The notes under the pieces are model-generated. The model did no database searches, was not told the origin of the DNA, and worked only from the letters and a program-made list of their open reading frames with translations. 7,414 nucleotides of DNA from Actinomycetota bacterium (GTDB lineage: Bacteria; Actinomycetota; Actinomycetes; Nanopelagicales; Nanopelagicaceae), in assembly GCA_947459935.1 (NCBI GenBank), contig CANHFN010000038.1, positions 1 through 7,414 of the forward strand, given 5' to 3'. Shown in pieces: positions 1-6,424 of this stretch. The position numbers and the translations under genes were made by a program. Numbering within the stretch: the stretch's first letter is position 1; each line of letters starts with the position of its first letter.

Positions 1-102
1 CAAACTGGCCTAAATGAGTTACTAGATCTGGCTGAGGCTCAATTACTTGAGCTTCTGTGCCTACTGTCCGGCCTAAATCGTCCGTTCCCAGCAAGGAGCG
101 TA
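1..102 (-). other. Gene-free leader downstream of a strong promoter, possibly an rRNA leader
   Basis: No convincing coding frame is present. The segment lies directly downstream of the minus-strand promoter-like site and would be the 5' leader of whatever transcript starts there. It holds a perfect 6-bp stem with a 4-base loop at 37-52 and two copies of ATTTAGGCC (minus strand) at 70-78 and 7-15. Short stems and repeats of this sort occur in rRNA leaders (antitermination and processing sites), but I do not see a clear boxA, and no 16S sequence can be verified before the window ends. The rRNA interpretation rests on the promoter and on tyrS preceding an rrn operon in fast-growing mycobacteria; it is inference. 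Confidence 0.4.
37..52 (-). repeat. Perfect small inverted repeat (hairpin) in the leader
   Basis: On the minus strand the sequence is GCTCAA GTAA TTGAGC, a perfect 6-bp stem with a 4-base loop. It is not followed by a T-run in its direction of transcription, so it does not look like an intrinsic terminator. In an rRNA leader such a stem could act like a boxB-type antitermination element or a processing stem; that role is a guess. Confidence 0.45.
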
Positions 103-131
103 ACTATACATAGCCTCCCTGAACGGGTCAA
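103..131 (-). promoter_or_regulatory. Strong sigma-70-type promoter pointing out of the left edge, candidate rrn promoter
   Basis: On the minus strand a TTGACC -35 element (131-126) is followed by exactly 17 bp and a TATAGT -10 element (108-103). This is the best promoter match noticed in the window. Transcription would start near 96-99 and run out of the left edge. It lies about 95 bp beyond the tyrS stop and no gene starts after it inside the window, so it drives something outside. Given the tyrS-rrn adjacency known in fast-growing mycobacteria, a ribosomal RNA operon is the leading candidate. A tRNA or protein gene is also possible. Confidence 0.65.
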
Positions 132-223
132 ATCGACATGTCCGAGAACCACAGAAAGCTCCGAAATAGACGAAAATGGGAATTATCCACGCCCGCTAAG
201 GTTTTAGGCCTCTTTTTGAAGGT

Positions 224-1489
224 TTAGACTAATTCGACAGCGGCCAGATCTCGCTTGCCTTTTCTCAAAACCGCATATTTTCCGCATAAAAAGTCAGATT
301 TTGAGGGTCTGAAATCTTCACCCGAAATCTTCTCATTATTGAGATATGCGCCACCTTCTTTAACGATGCGTCGGGCGGCTGACTTTGAGTCAACAACACC
401 TGTTGCTGCTAGGAGATCTACCCACGTTGGAATTTCATCCTTTGATGAAACTGTTGTTCGCGGAAGTTCTGCAAGTGCTGAGGCAAGTGTTGCTTCATCG
501 AGTTCTGATAACTCGCCTTGACCAAACAATGCACGCGCAGCAGCTTCTACACGCTGCGTTGTCTCTTCAGAATGCACCAATGAAGTTAATTCTCGTGCAA
601 GCGCACGATGCGCTTCACGCAATCCAGGGTTTTCGTTGTGTGATTTTTCCAGTGCCGTAATCTCTTCATGTGATTTAAATGAAAATACCTTGAGGAAATT
701 GATGACATCCTTGTCATCACTATTAAACCAGAATTGGAAGAACGCATACGGTGAAGTCATTTCAGGATCTAGCCACACAGACCCACCGGCGGTCTTGCCA
801 AACTTAGTTCCATCAGCCTTCATGAGCAGAGGCACTGTTAGTGCATGTCCACTTCCCTGTTCAACACGACGAATCAAATCGAGACCTGCAACAATATTTC
901 CCCATTGATCTGATCCACCTACTTGCAGTGTGCAATTGTTGCGTCGATACAGTTCAAGGAAATCGTATGACTGCAAGACTTGATATGAAAATTCGGTATA
1001 GGAAATTCCTCCGCCTTCCAACCGTGCAGAGACAGAATCCTTCGACAACATTTGGTTAACACTAAAGTGCTTACCAATGTCACGAAGAAATTCAATCGCA
1101 CTTAGTGGTGAGGTCCAATCGAGGTTGTTAACAACCTGCGCTGGATTCTTAGGTGCATCAAAATCTAAGAAGGCAGATACCTGCTGGCGGATACGATTGA
1201 CCCAGGCTTCAACAATTTCACTGCTATTGAGGGTGCGTTCTTCATTTTTGCCACTTGGATCGCCAACTAGACCAGTTGCACCACCAACTAAAGCAATCGG
1301 ATTGTGTCCAGCTAATTGGAAACGTCGCAAAACTAAAAGAACTACTAAGTTGCCCGCATGTAGAGATGGCGCAGTGGGATCAAAGCCAACATATAAAGTG
1401 ATCGGTTTATTCAGTGCTTCGAGCAACGCCTTTTCATCAGTTGATTGGGCTAATAATCCACGCCAACGAAGGTCTTCGATTAAGTTCAT
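224..1489 (-). CDS. tyrS: Tyrosyl-tRNA synthetase (TyrRS, class I)
   Basis: This cytoplasmic enzyme charges tRNA-Tyr with tyrosine using ATP. The protein has 421 residues, the usual length for bacterial TyrRS of the KFGKT type. Visible marks are the HIGH-box variant H44-A-G-N47 after GFDPTAPSL, the tyrosine-pocket stretch QVGGSDQWGN at 189-198, and the KMSKS-loop variant K229-F-G-K-T233. A C-terminal S4-like RNA-binding domain spans about 355-421 and contains SAARRIVKEGGAYLNNEKI. The ATG start overlaps the argH stop as ATGA, so translation is probably coupled to argH; a GGAG lies 11 bases upstream, farther than ideal. The reading frame is intact. It appears to be the last gene of the arginine operon, although an internal promoter in argH cannot be excluded. 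No convincing terminator follows the TAA stop. Confidence 0.97.
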   Translation of the reverse strand: MNLIEDLRWRGLLAQSTDEKALLEALNKPITLYVGFDPTAPSLHAGNLVVLLVLRRFQLAGHNPIALVGGATGLVGDPSGKNEERTLNSSEIVEAWVNRIRQQVSAFLDFDAPKNPAQVVNNLDWTSPLSAIEFLRDIGKHFSVNQMLSKDSVSARLEGGGISYTEFSYQVLQSYDFLELYRRNNCTLQVGGSDQWGNIVAGLDLIRRVEQGSGHALTVPLLMKADGTKFGKTAGGSVWLDPEMTSPYAFFQFWFNSDDKDVINFLKVFSFKSHEEITALEKSHNENPGLREAHRALARELTSLVHSEETTQRVEAAARALFGQGELSELDEATLASALAELPRTTVSSKDEIPTWVDLLAATGVVDSKSAARRIVKEGGAYLNNEKISGEDFRPSKSDFLCGKYAVLRKGKRDLAAVELV

Positions 1490-2913
1490 GCGCTCATCAT
1501 CTCCGAAAATGCCGCTTGTTTGCTGGCAATTTCTTTCTCTGTCTTGGCATTGGCAATTAAAGCTTCCTTGATTTGGGCGGCAACTAGCACTGGAGCTGTG
1601 CCACCTGCTGTCATTCGGGAGTTGATTGCCCCGTGGACAGTGAGAACGTCGCGTACTCCCCCATCTAATTGAGGATGAATCTGAAGAAATTCCGCATCTG
1701 TTAATTGATGTAATTGACGATCTGAGGTTTCACACATCGCAACACACTTTCCCGCTGCTTCGTGAGCAATAGCAAATGGAACCTTCTTCTTTGCCAAATA
1801 ATCAGCTACTTCTGTTGCGAGAGAAAATCCTGATGGTGCCGCTAGCGCCATCTTGTCTCGATCAAAATCAGTTGTTGCGATCATCCCTGTAACTGCAGGA
1901 AGGACAAGTAACAAAGTATCAATACTGTCGAATAGAGGCTCTTTGTCTTCCTGCAAATCCCGATTGTATGCAAAAGGCAAACCCTTGAGCATTGTTAAAA
2001 CACTCATGAGGTTTCCAACTAGGCGGCCTGATTTTCCACGAGCAAGTTCAGCCATGTCTGGGTTTTTCTTCTGAGGCATGATCGAGGACCCGGTTGAGTA
2101 AGCATCGGCAACCTTTGCCCACGCAAACTCTTGGGAAGCCCATAATGTCCATTCCTCGCCAATTCGTGAAAGATGACTTCCAATCATGGCGCAAATAAAT
2201 AATGCTTCAGCAACATAATCGCGATCACTCACCGCGTCGATGCTATTTGCAAAAGATGAATCAAAACCAAGATTCTGCGCAGTAAATGCTGGTTCTAATG
2301 CAAGAGAGGAACCGGCTAGTGCGCCAGCACCCAATGAACTAACAGAAGTACGGGCGAGCCAATCATTAATACGATCAAGATCTCGCGCAAAAGCATGTGC
2401 ATGCTTGGCCAATTCATGACCAAAGGAAACTGGTTGTGCGTGTTGAATGTGAGTGAACCCAGGAGCAGGATCATTGACATATTCAGAAGCTTTTTCCAAA
2501 AGAGCAGTTTGAAGAAGAGTAATCAGGTGAGCTACTTCGAGCATGTGATCGATTGAAAAAAGACGAAGATCTGTAGTGACTTGGTCGTTTCGGGAACGAC
2601 CTGCACGAATCGCTCCTCCAAGTACGCCGATTTTTTCAGTTAATCCGCGCTCTAAAGCGCTGTGAACATCCTCATCTGAATCAATCGCAACAAAACTTCC
2701 CAACACAACTTCTGCCGAAAGTTCATTCAGAGCCGCCGCTATAGCATCGGCATCCGTTGCTGCAATGAGGGCGCTCTTTTTCAATACTGCTAGGTGGGCT
2801 TTGGATGAACGTAGGTCGTAGGGCGCTAAGCGCCAATCAAAGTGCACACTTCTAGACAGGGCAAAGACTGATTCCTCAGGTCCTTGTGTAAACCGTCCGC
2901 CCCAGAGAGCCAT
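1486..2913 (-). CDS. argH: Argininosuccinate lyase
   Basis: This enzyme catalyses the last step of arginine synthesis, splitting argininosuccinate into arginine and fumarate in the cytoplasm. It belongs to the fumarase/aspartase superfamily and acts as a homotetramer. The 475-residue protein starts with the typical ALWGGRF motif and contains the three conserved regions that build the shared active sites: SRSRNDQ-like R106-S-R-N-D-Q111, T154-H155 in THIQHAQP, and the superfamily signature GSSIMPQKKNP at 275-285 with the catalytic-loop serines. The ATG start shares its A with the argR TAA stop (a 1-bp overlap), and GAGGA sits 4 bases upstream, which fixes the start. Its normal partner argG, the argininosuccinate synthase gene usually just upstream in Actinobacteria, is not here. 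The 3' end overlaps tyrS by 4 bp. Confidence 0.97.
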   Translation of the reverse strand: MALWGGRFTQGPEESVFALSRSVHFDWRLAPYDLRSSKAHLAVLKKSALIAATDADAIAAALNELSAEVVLGSFVAIDSDEDVHSALERGLTEKIGVLGGAIRAGRSRNDQVTTDLRLFSIDHMLEVAHLITLLQTALLEKASEYVNDPAPGFTHIQHAQPVSFGHELAKHAHAFARDLDRINDWLARTSVSSLGAGALAGSSLALEPAFTAQNLGFDSSFANSIDAVSDRDYVAEALFICAMIGSHLSRIGEEWTLWASQEFAWAKVADAYSTGSSIMPQKKNPDMAELARGKSGRLVGNLMSVLTMLKGLPFAYNRDLQEDKEPLFDSIDTLLLVLPAVTGMIATTDFDRDKMALAAPSGFSLATEVADYLAKKKVPFAIAHEAAGKCVAMCETSDRQLHQLTDAEFLQIHPQLDGGVRDVLTVHGAINSRMTAGGTAPVLVAAQIKEALIANAKTEKEIASKQAAFSEMMSA

Positions 2914-3395
2914 TACTTCCTCTTTCCATCTGCTTGTGCGTAAGCAAGCAATTCTTTCGCTAAATGGGCTCCACCTGTCGCTTTCTTAGACACCAAGATA
3001 ATCGTGTCGTCGCCAGCGATAGTGCCAATTACACCAGTTAAACCAGCATGGTCTAGTGAACTGGCTAAAAACTGCGCAGCACCTGGGGGCGTATGAATAA
3101 CAGCCAAATTTGCGCTGTGATCAACCGACAAGATCAATTGAGAAGGTAGAGGCGTGCTCCGCGCAATCGCATCTTCTGCACTGTCTCGAATTTGATAGGT
3201 ACTTTCCCCATTTTTGTTGCGCGCGCGAACCGCGCCTATTTCCTCAAGATCACGGCTAGCAGTTGCCTGAGTAACTTTATATCCCGCCTTTTTCAACAGC
3301 ACAACAAGATCTGACTGTGAATGAACTAATTCAGATTGTATGAGGGAGATTGCCTTTGCTCTGCGAGCAGCTACAGACTTAGCATTACTTGGCAC
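2913..3395 (-). CDS. argR: Arginine repressor ArgR
   Basis: ArgR is an arginine-dependent DNA-binding hexamer that represses arginine biosynthesis genes by binding paired ARG boxes. The protein has 160 residues, normal for the family. The N-terminal winged helix (about 8-70) carries the recognition helix VTQATASRDL at 41-50 with the S47-R48 pair. The C-terminal oligomerisation and arginine-binding domain contains TPPGAAQFLASSLD at 102-115 and the hallmark GTIAGDDT at 124-131, whose Asp residues bind arginine. Translation begins at a GTG 11 bp inside the argD 3' end and is supported by a strong ribosome site (AGGTGATC). A good candidate operator lies upstream of argC, so argR probably represses its own operon. 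Loss of argF before it and argG after it leaves it directly between argD and argH. Confidence 0.95.
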   Translation of the reverse strand: MPSNAKSVAARRAKAISLIQSELVHSQSDLVVLLKKAGYKVTQATASRDLEEIGAVRARNKNGESTYQIRDSAEDAIARSTPLPSQLILSVDHSANLAVIHTPPGAAQFLASSLDHAGLTGVIGTIAGDDTIILVSKKATGGAHLAKELLAYAQADGKRK

Positions 3396-4554
3396 CTGTG
3401 ATCACCTTTCTGAAGGTTGAAATAAATTTATTGATTTGGGCGTCTGTCACAATCAGAGCTGGTGCAATACGAATTGTTGTTCCGTTAGCTGCATTGACAA
3501 GCACTCCAGCCTCCCGCATCGCATCTGATACTTCCGACGCCTTCAATGACTCCAATTCGATTCCAATGAGCAAACCAGCTCCGCGCGCTTCCTTGACTCC
3601 TGGGATCAATGCAAGTTCTTGCATTAAATACAATCCCTTTTTTTCAACCTTCTGCAAAATATCCTGTGTCTCAATGAACTTAATTGCCGCTAACCCCGCT
3701 GCAGTTGTAACGGGATTTCCACCAAATGTAGAACCGTGATCTCCTGCTTGAAACAGATCTGCCGCTTTCCCCAGTGCGATCATGGCGCCTAATGGCAGTC
3801 CACCACCTAAGCCTTTAGCTAAGGTAATTACATCGGGAGTAATTCCTGAATATTCATAGCCAAACCAATCACCAGTTCGGCCCATGCCTGTTTGGACGGC
3901 ATCAATAACAAGTAGTGATCCATTCTTATCGCAGAGTTTACGAACTTCTTGCAGATAATCTGCCGGCGGGACGACAACTCCTGCTTCTCCCATGATCGGT
4001 TCAATAATCACCATTGCAGTTTTCTTGCTTATCGCCTTTCGCATCGCATCGATGTCACCGTAGGGAACGTGCTTAACTCCCTTAATCAGCGGCAAGAATG
4101 GTTCACGTTTAGAAGGTTGTCCGGTAAGTGAGAGAGCACCCATCGTGCGCCCATGAAAAGCACCCTGGGCAGCAACCACACGGACTTTTCCAGTTCGGCG
4201 TGAGAGTTTTAACGCCGACTCGTTTGCTTCAGCACCTGATTGACAGAAAAAAACTTTTGCATTCTTGTCCCCCGTCATTGCTACTAACTTCTCAGCTAAT
4301 TCAATTGCGTTGGGATGTGCGTAGAAATTACTGACGTGGCTCAGTGTTGAAATCTGCGTCGTCACAGCCTTCACGATTGCAGGATGTGCATGACCCAAAA
4401 TGCTAGTTGCAATTCCCCCTAGAAAGTCTAGATACGTCTTCCCATCTGCATCCGTAACGACAATGCCTTTGCCTTTTACCAAGGCGATGGAAGGTTTGCC
4501 ATAGTTATTTTGTAACGAACTGTCCCAACGCTTCAAATACTTCTTGTTTGTCAT
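3385..4554 (-). CDS. argD: Acetylornithine aminotransferase (class III, PLP-dependent)
   Basis: This enzyme transfers the amino group of glutamate to N-acetylglutamate semialdehyde to give N-acetylornithine. Some family members also serve as succinyldiaminopimelate aminotransferase in lysine synthesis. The 389-residue protein shows the phosphate-binding SGAEANESALKLSRR at 106-120, FHGRTMGALSLTGQ at 133-146, the cofactor-binding D218 and Q221, the Schiff-base lysine K247 in AKGLGGGLPLGA, STFGGNP at 275-281, and R362 in IRIAPALIVT. The usual DEVQTG motif reads D218-A-V-Q-T-G; the glutamate is replaced by alanine (codon GCC), while the cofactor-binding Asp and Gln are kept. The ATG start overlaps the argB stop as ATGA with only a weak GGTGG upstream, so it probably depends on coupling. 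Its stop lies 11 bp inside argR. argF, usually next in Actinobacteria, is missing. Confidence 0.96.
   Translation of the reverse strand: MTNKKYLKRWDSSLQNNYGKPSIALVKGKGIVVTDADGKTYLDFLGGIATSILGHAHPAIVKAVTTQISTLSHVSNFYAHPNAIELAEKLVAMTGDKNAKVFFCQSGAEANESALKLSRRTGKVRVVAAQGAFHGRTMGALSLTGQPSKREPFLPLIKGVKHVPYGDIDAMRKAISKKTAMVIIEPIMGEAGVVVPPADYLQEVRKLCDKNGSLLVIDAVQTGMGRTGDWFGYEYSGITPDVITLAKGLGGGLPLGAMIALGKAADLFQAGDHGSTFGGNPVTTAAGLAAIKFIETQDILQKVEKKGLYLMQELALIPGVKEARGAGLLIGIELESLKASEVSDAMREAGVLVNAANGTTIRIAPALIVTDAQINKFISTFRKVITGAK
3400..3409 (-). promoter_or_regulatory. Extended Shine-Dalgarno site for argR, inside argD
   Basis: The minus strand reads AAAGGTGATC, ending 4 bases before the GTG at 3395. 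AGGTGATC is complementary to the 3' tail of bacterial 16S rRNA (GATCACCT), an unusually long match. It supports GTG at 3395 as the argR start and allows argR to be translated efficiently although it begins inside argD. Confidence 0.7.
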
Positions 4555-5336
4555 GCAACCACCAACGTTCCGCCAGTACCAGCTAACGCTGATGCAAAGC
4601 TGTCAGGATCTGTCCCATCAATAATACGAACTGCTTTGGCGCCAAATGAAAGCGCATCTAAAGATGCCTGCACCTTCGGCGCCATGCCCTCCGCAAATCC
4701 ACCTTTAATACTTTCCAGTTCACGTGCAGAAATACTTTCAATCAACGAGTCCTTATCTGGCCAATTGCGGTAAATGCCCGCGACATCTGTCATGACTATC
4801 AAGGAAGATGCCTCTAAAGTTGCTGCAATAGCAGCTGCTGCAAAATCTGCATTCACATTCAACCCAGTTTTCATATCCACATCAGAAGAAACCGGGGCTA
4901 CTACCGGAACGATCCCGTGATTTAACAGATCTATGAGTGCTGCTGGATTCACGCTATGGACATCTCCAACAAATCCAAGGTCAGCCGGCGTGCCATCGAT
5001 TAAGCGTGTTCGTCTCTTTGCAATAACTGTCGGCAATGTGCGCGCTGAAACCGCTTGTGCCTTGATCCCCGCTCTACCTAACCTCGTTGCAACTTCATTG
5101 CCGACTTGATTAACCAGCACATCTTCGACCACATCAAATATCTCTTGGGTTGTGACTCTGAATCCCCCGATCCATTGACTCACTATCCCCTTGGCATTTA
5201 AGGCTGCATCTATTTGAGGTCCGCCACCATGGACAACCACTACCTTTTCCCCAGCCTTTTGTGCAGCAGAGATAGCTTTTGCAAAGTTGCCGTTTTCATC
5301 CTTCATGGCATGGCCACCAAATTTCACGACAATCAC
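4551..5336 (-). CDS. argB: Acetylglutamate kinase, short form without the N-terminal helix
   Basis: This enzyme phosphorylates N-acetylglutamate with ATP, the second step of arginine synthesis. It belongs to the amino acid kinase family. The 261-residue protein shows K5 and G7-G8 in the phosphate-binding VVKFGG, the GGG loop at 37-39, substrate-binding R60, the NVNAD motif at 160-164 with N160 and D164, and K221. The start is GTG, with AAGGA 6 bases upstream overlapping the argC stop. The protein begins directly at the first beta strand, so it lacks the roughly 25-30 residue N-terminal helix that joins dimers into arginine-inhibited hexamers. Its C-terminus (RIIDGTDPDSFASALAGTGGT) also lacks the histidine of the arginine-site signature. 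It therefore looks like the arginine-insensitive E. coli type (258 residues). No in-frame extension can restore the helix, because argC ends 9 bp upstream. Confidence 0.96.
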   Translation of the reverse strand: MIVVKFGGHAMKDENGNFAKAISAAQKAGEKVVVVHGGGPQIDAALNAKGIVSQWIGGFRVTTQEIFDVVEDVLVNQVGNEVATRLGRAGIKAQAVSARTLPTVIAKRRTRLIDGTPADLGFVGDVHSVNPAALIDLLNHGIVPVVAPVSSDVDMKTGLNVNADFAAAAIAATLEASSLIVMTDVAGIYRNWPDKDSLIESISARELESIKGGFAEGMAPKVQASLDALSFGAKAVRIIDGTDPDSFASALAGTGGTLVVA

Positions 5337-5342
5337 ACTGAG

Positions 5343-5348
5343 TCCTTA
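5343..5348 (-). promoter_or_regulatory. Ribosome-binding site of argB overlapping the argC stop codon
   Basis: The minus strand reads TAAGGA: the TAA is the argC stop and AAGGA is a good Shine-Dalgarno core 6 bases before the GTG at 5336. This decides the GTG start of argB and points to coupled translation of argC and argB. Confidence 0.65.
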
Positions 5349-6368
5349 TGCGCCAATACCATCGAGTGCTAGGCCGCTAACCTCTGCGAGTCCACATATT
5401 AGATTCGCATTCTGAATTGCCTGTCCTGCCGCGCCTTTGCCAAGATTATCAATGGCAACAGAGACCACTAACCGCTGAGTGTGTTCGTCAACTGCAACCT
5501 GTAACTGAACCTTGTTGCTGCCCGTGACAGCACTGGTCTTGGGCATTTGCCCAAGCGGCAAAACATCTACGAAGAATTCTGAGGCGTAGTGCGTGACGAA
5601 AAGTTCATACGCCTGCTGTGTGGTGATCGGAGAGTTTAGTTTTGCTGTAATGGTTGAGAGAATTCCACGTGGCATAGGAGCAAGTATCGGCGTGAAAGAA
5701 ATTTTGGCAGGCTTTTGCAGCACTGTCGATAGAGCTTGTTCGATCTCAGGTGTGTGTTGATGAACGCCGCCAAATTTATAGGAGCTCATAGACCCCATTA
5801 CCTCACTACCAATGAGATCAATCTTTGCATTGCGACCAGCACCGGTTGTGCCAGATGCAGCAACAACAACTATGTCTGACACATCAATATGGTGGAGTGC
5901 AGGTGCGATACCAACAGAAATTGATGTTGCATAACAACCAGGGTTTGCAACTCTGCTTTCTTTCTTTATTGCTTCACGCTGTCCAGGAGAAAGTTCCGGC
6001 AAGCCATAAACCCAAGCCCCCGCGTGCTTTCCGCCGTAATACTTCTCCCACTGAGCTGCATCTTCTAATCTGAAATCTGCCCCAAGATCGACAATCTTCA
6101 CATGAGATGGGATCTTTGCAATCAGCGCTGCTGATTCACCATGTGGAAGCGCGAGAAAAACTAAATCTAAAGAGGAAAAATCTATGGAATCGGTCGAGAC
6201 AAAGCTTCTGCCTGCATAACTTTGGAGCTGGGGATGAACAGTTGTGACTTGCTCCCCCGCATTTGAATGTGCACTTACCACTGTGACTTCAAAATGTGGA
6301 TGAATGGCGAGCAACCGTAATAGCTCTCCGCCTGCATACCCACTTGCGCCAATGACCGCTGTTTTCAT
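5346..6368 (-). CDS. argC: N-acetyl-gamma-glutamyl-phosphate reductase
   Basis: This enzyme reduces N-acetylglutamyl phosphate with NADPH to N-acetylglutamate semialdehyde, the third step of arginine synthesis. The 340-residue protein starts with the NADP-binding GASGYAGGELLRLL at 7-20 of a Rossmann fold. It has the catalytic cysteine C145 in NPGCYAT, the conserved SGTTGAGR at 172-179, the catalytic-region histidine H205 in HQHTPEIEQ, and the C-terminal DNLGKGAAGQAIQN at 307-320. ATG at 6368 is the only start that keeps the nucleotide-binding loop. No Shine-Dalgarno sequence precedes it (the upstream bases are CCTTTACCT). This fits a leaderless or near-leaderless mRNA from the promoter just upstream, which is overlaid by two ARG boxes. 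It is the first gene of the arginine operon. argJ, which normally follows in Actinobacteria, is absent. Confidence 0.97.
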   Translation of the reverse strand: MKTAVIGASGYAGGELLRLLAIHPHFEVTVVSAHSNAGEQVTTVHPQLQSYAGRSFVSTDSIDFSSLDLVFLALPHGESAALIAKIPSHVKIVDLGADFRLEDAAQWEKYYGGKHAGAWVYGLPELSPGQREAIKKESRVANPGCYATSISVGIAPALHHIDVSDIVVVAASGTTGAGRNAKIDLIGSEVMGSMSSYKFGGVHQHTPEIEQALSTVLQKPAKISFTPILAPMPRGILSTITAKLNSPITTQQAYELFVTHYASEFFVDVLPLGQMPKTSAVTGSNKVQLQVAVDEHTQRLVVSVAIDNLGKGAAGQAIQNANLICGLAEVSGLALDGIGA

Positions 6369-6374
6369 AGGTAA

Positions 6375-6403
6375 AGGGTAAGGCAGTATCTATAATTATG
6401 CAA
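6375..6403 (-). promoter_or_regulatory. Candidate argC promoter, possibly giving a leaderless mRNA
   Basis: On the minus strand TTGCAT (6403-6398) is followed by 17 bp and TACCCT (6380-6375), and the A of the argC ATG lies 7 bases beyond the end of the -10, where transcription would begin. This fits the missing Shine-Dalgarno site. An alternative -10, TATAGA at 6394-6389, has no good -35 and would give a leader of about 14 bases. In both cases the promoter lies under or beside the ARG boxes, so arginine-loaded ArgR should block it. Which start is used cannot be decided from sequence alone. Confidence 0.5.
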
Positions 6404-6404
6404 G
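6387..6404. promoter_or_regulatory. ARG box 1 (ArgR operator, promoter-proximal)
   Basis: The 18 bases TATCTATAATTATGCAAG are centred on ATAATTAT, the same core as in enterobacterial ARG boxes (TGAATAATTATTCA). One half (ATTATGCA) is well preserved and the other (TCTATAAT) is degenerate. It is two base pairs from ARG box 2 and overlaps the candidate -35 and -10 elements of argC. Confidence 0.7.
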
Positions 6405-6406
6405 CC

Positions 6407-6424
6407 TATGCATAATTATGCGGT
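6407..6424. promoter_or_regulatory. ARG box 2 (ArgR operator, overlapping the pheT stop)
   Basis: The 18 bases TATGCATAATTATGCGGT contain a perfect 12-bp palindrome GCATAATTATGC at 6410-6421. Centre-to-centre distance to box 1 is 20 bp, so two 18-bp boxes are separated by 2 bp. This is the arrangement known for ArgR hexamer operators (2-3 bp between boxes). The pheT TAA stop (6416-6418) lies within it, so the operator is partly coding DNA. argR itself lies downstream in the operon, implying autoregulation. Confidence 0.8.

Noticed and set aside
1..6. The last minus-strand bases read AGTTTG, as in the 5' end of 16S rRNA (AGAGTTTGATC).
   Set aside because: The preceding bases (GGCC) do not match the conserved GAG and the match is only six bases at the very edge, so a 16S start here cannot be claimed.
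182..187. GATAAT (minus strand) as a second -10 element upstream of the strong promoter.
   Set aside because: No -35 match is found at 16-18 bp upstream, so it is too weak to list as a promoter.
195..223. Possible terminator after tyrS containing the AGGCCT palindrome and A/T-rich runs.
   Set aside because: No stem of useful length followed by a T-run can be formed on the minus strand; the palindrome is too short and has no loop.
1077..1571. Plus-strand open frame of 164 codons opposite tyrS and argH.
   Set aside because: It lies antisense to two clearly conserved genes, crosses their junction and has no recognisable domain; it is a shadow frame.
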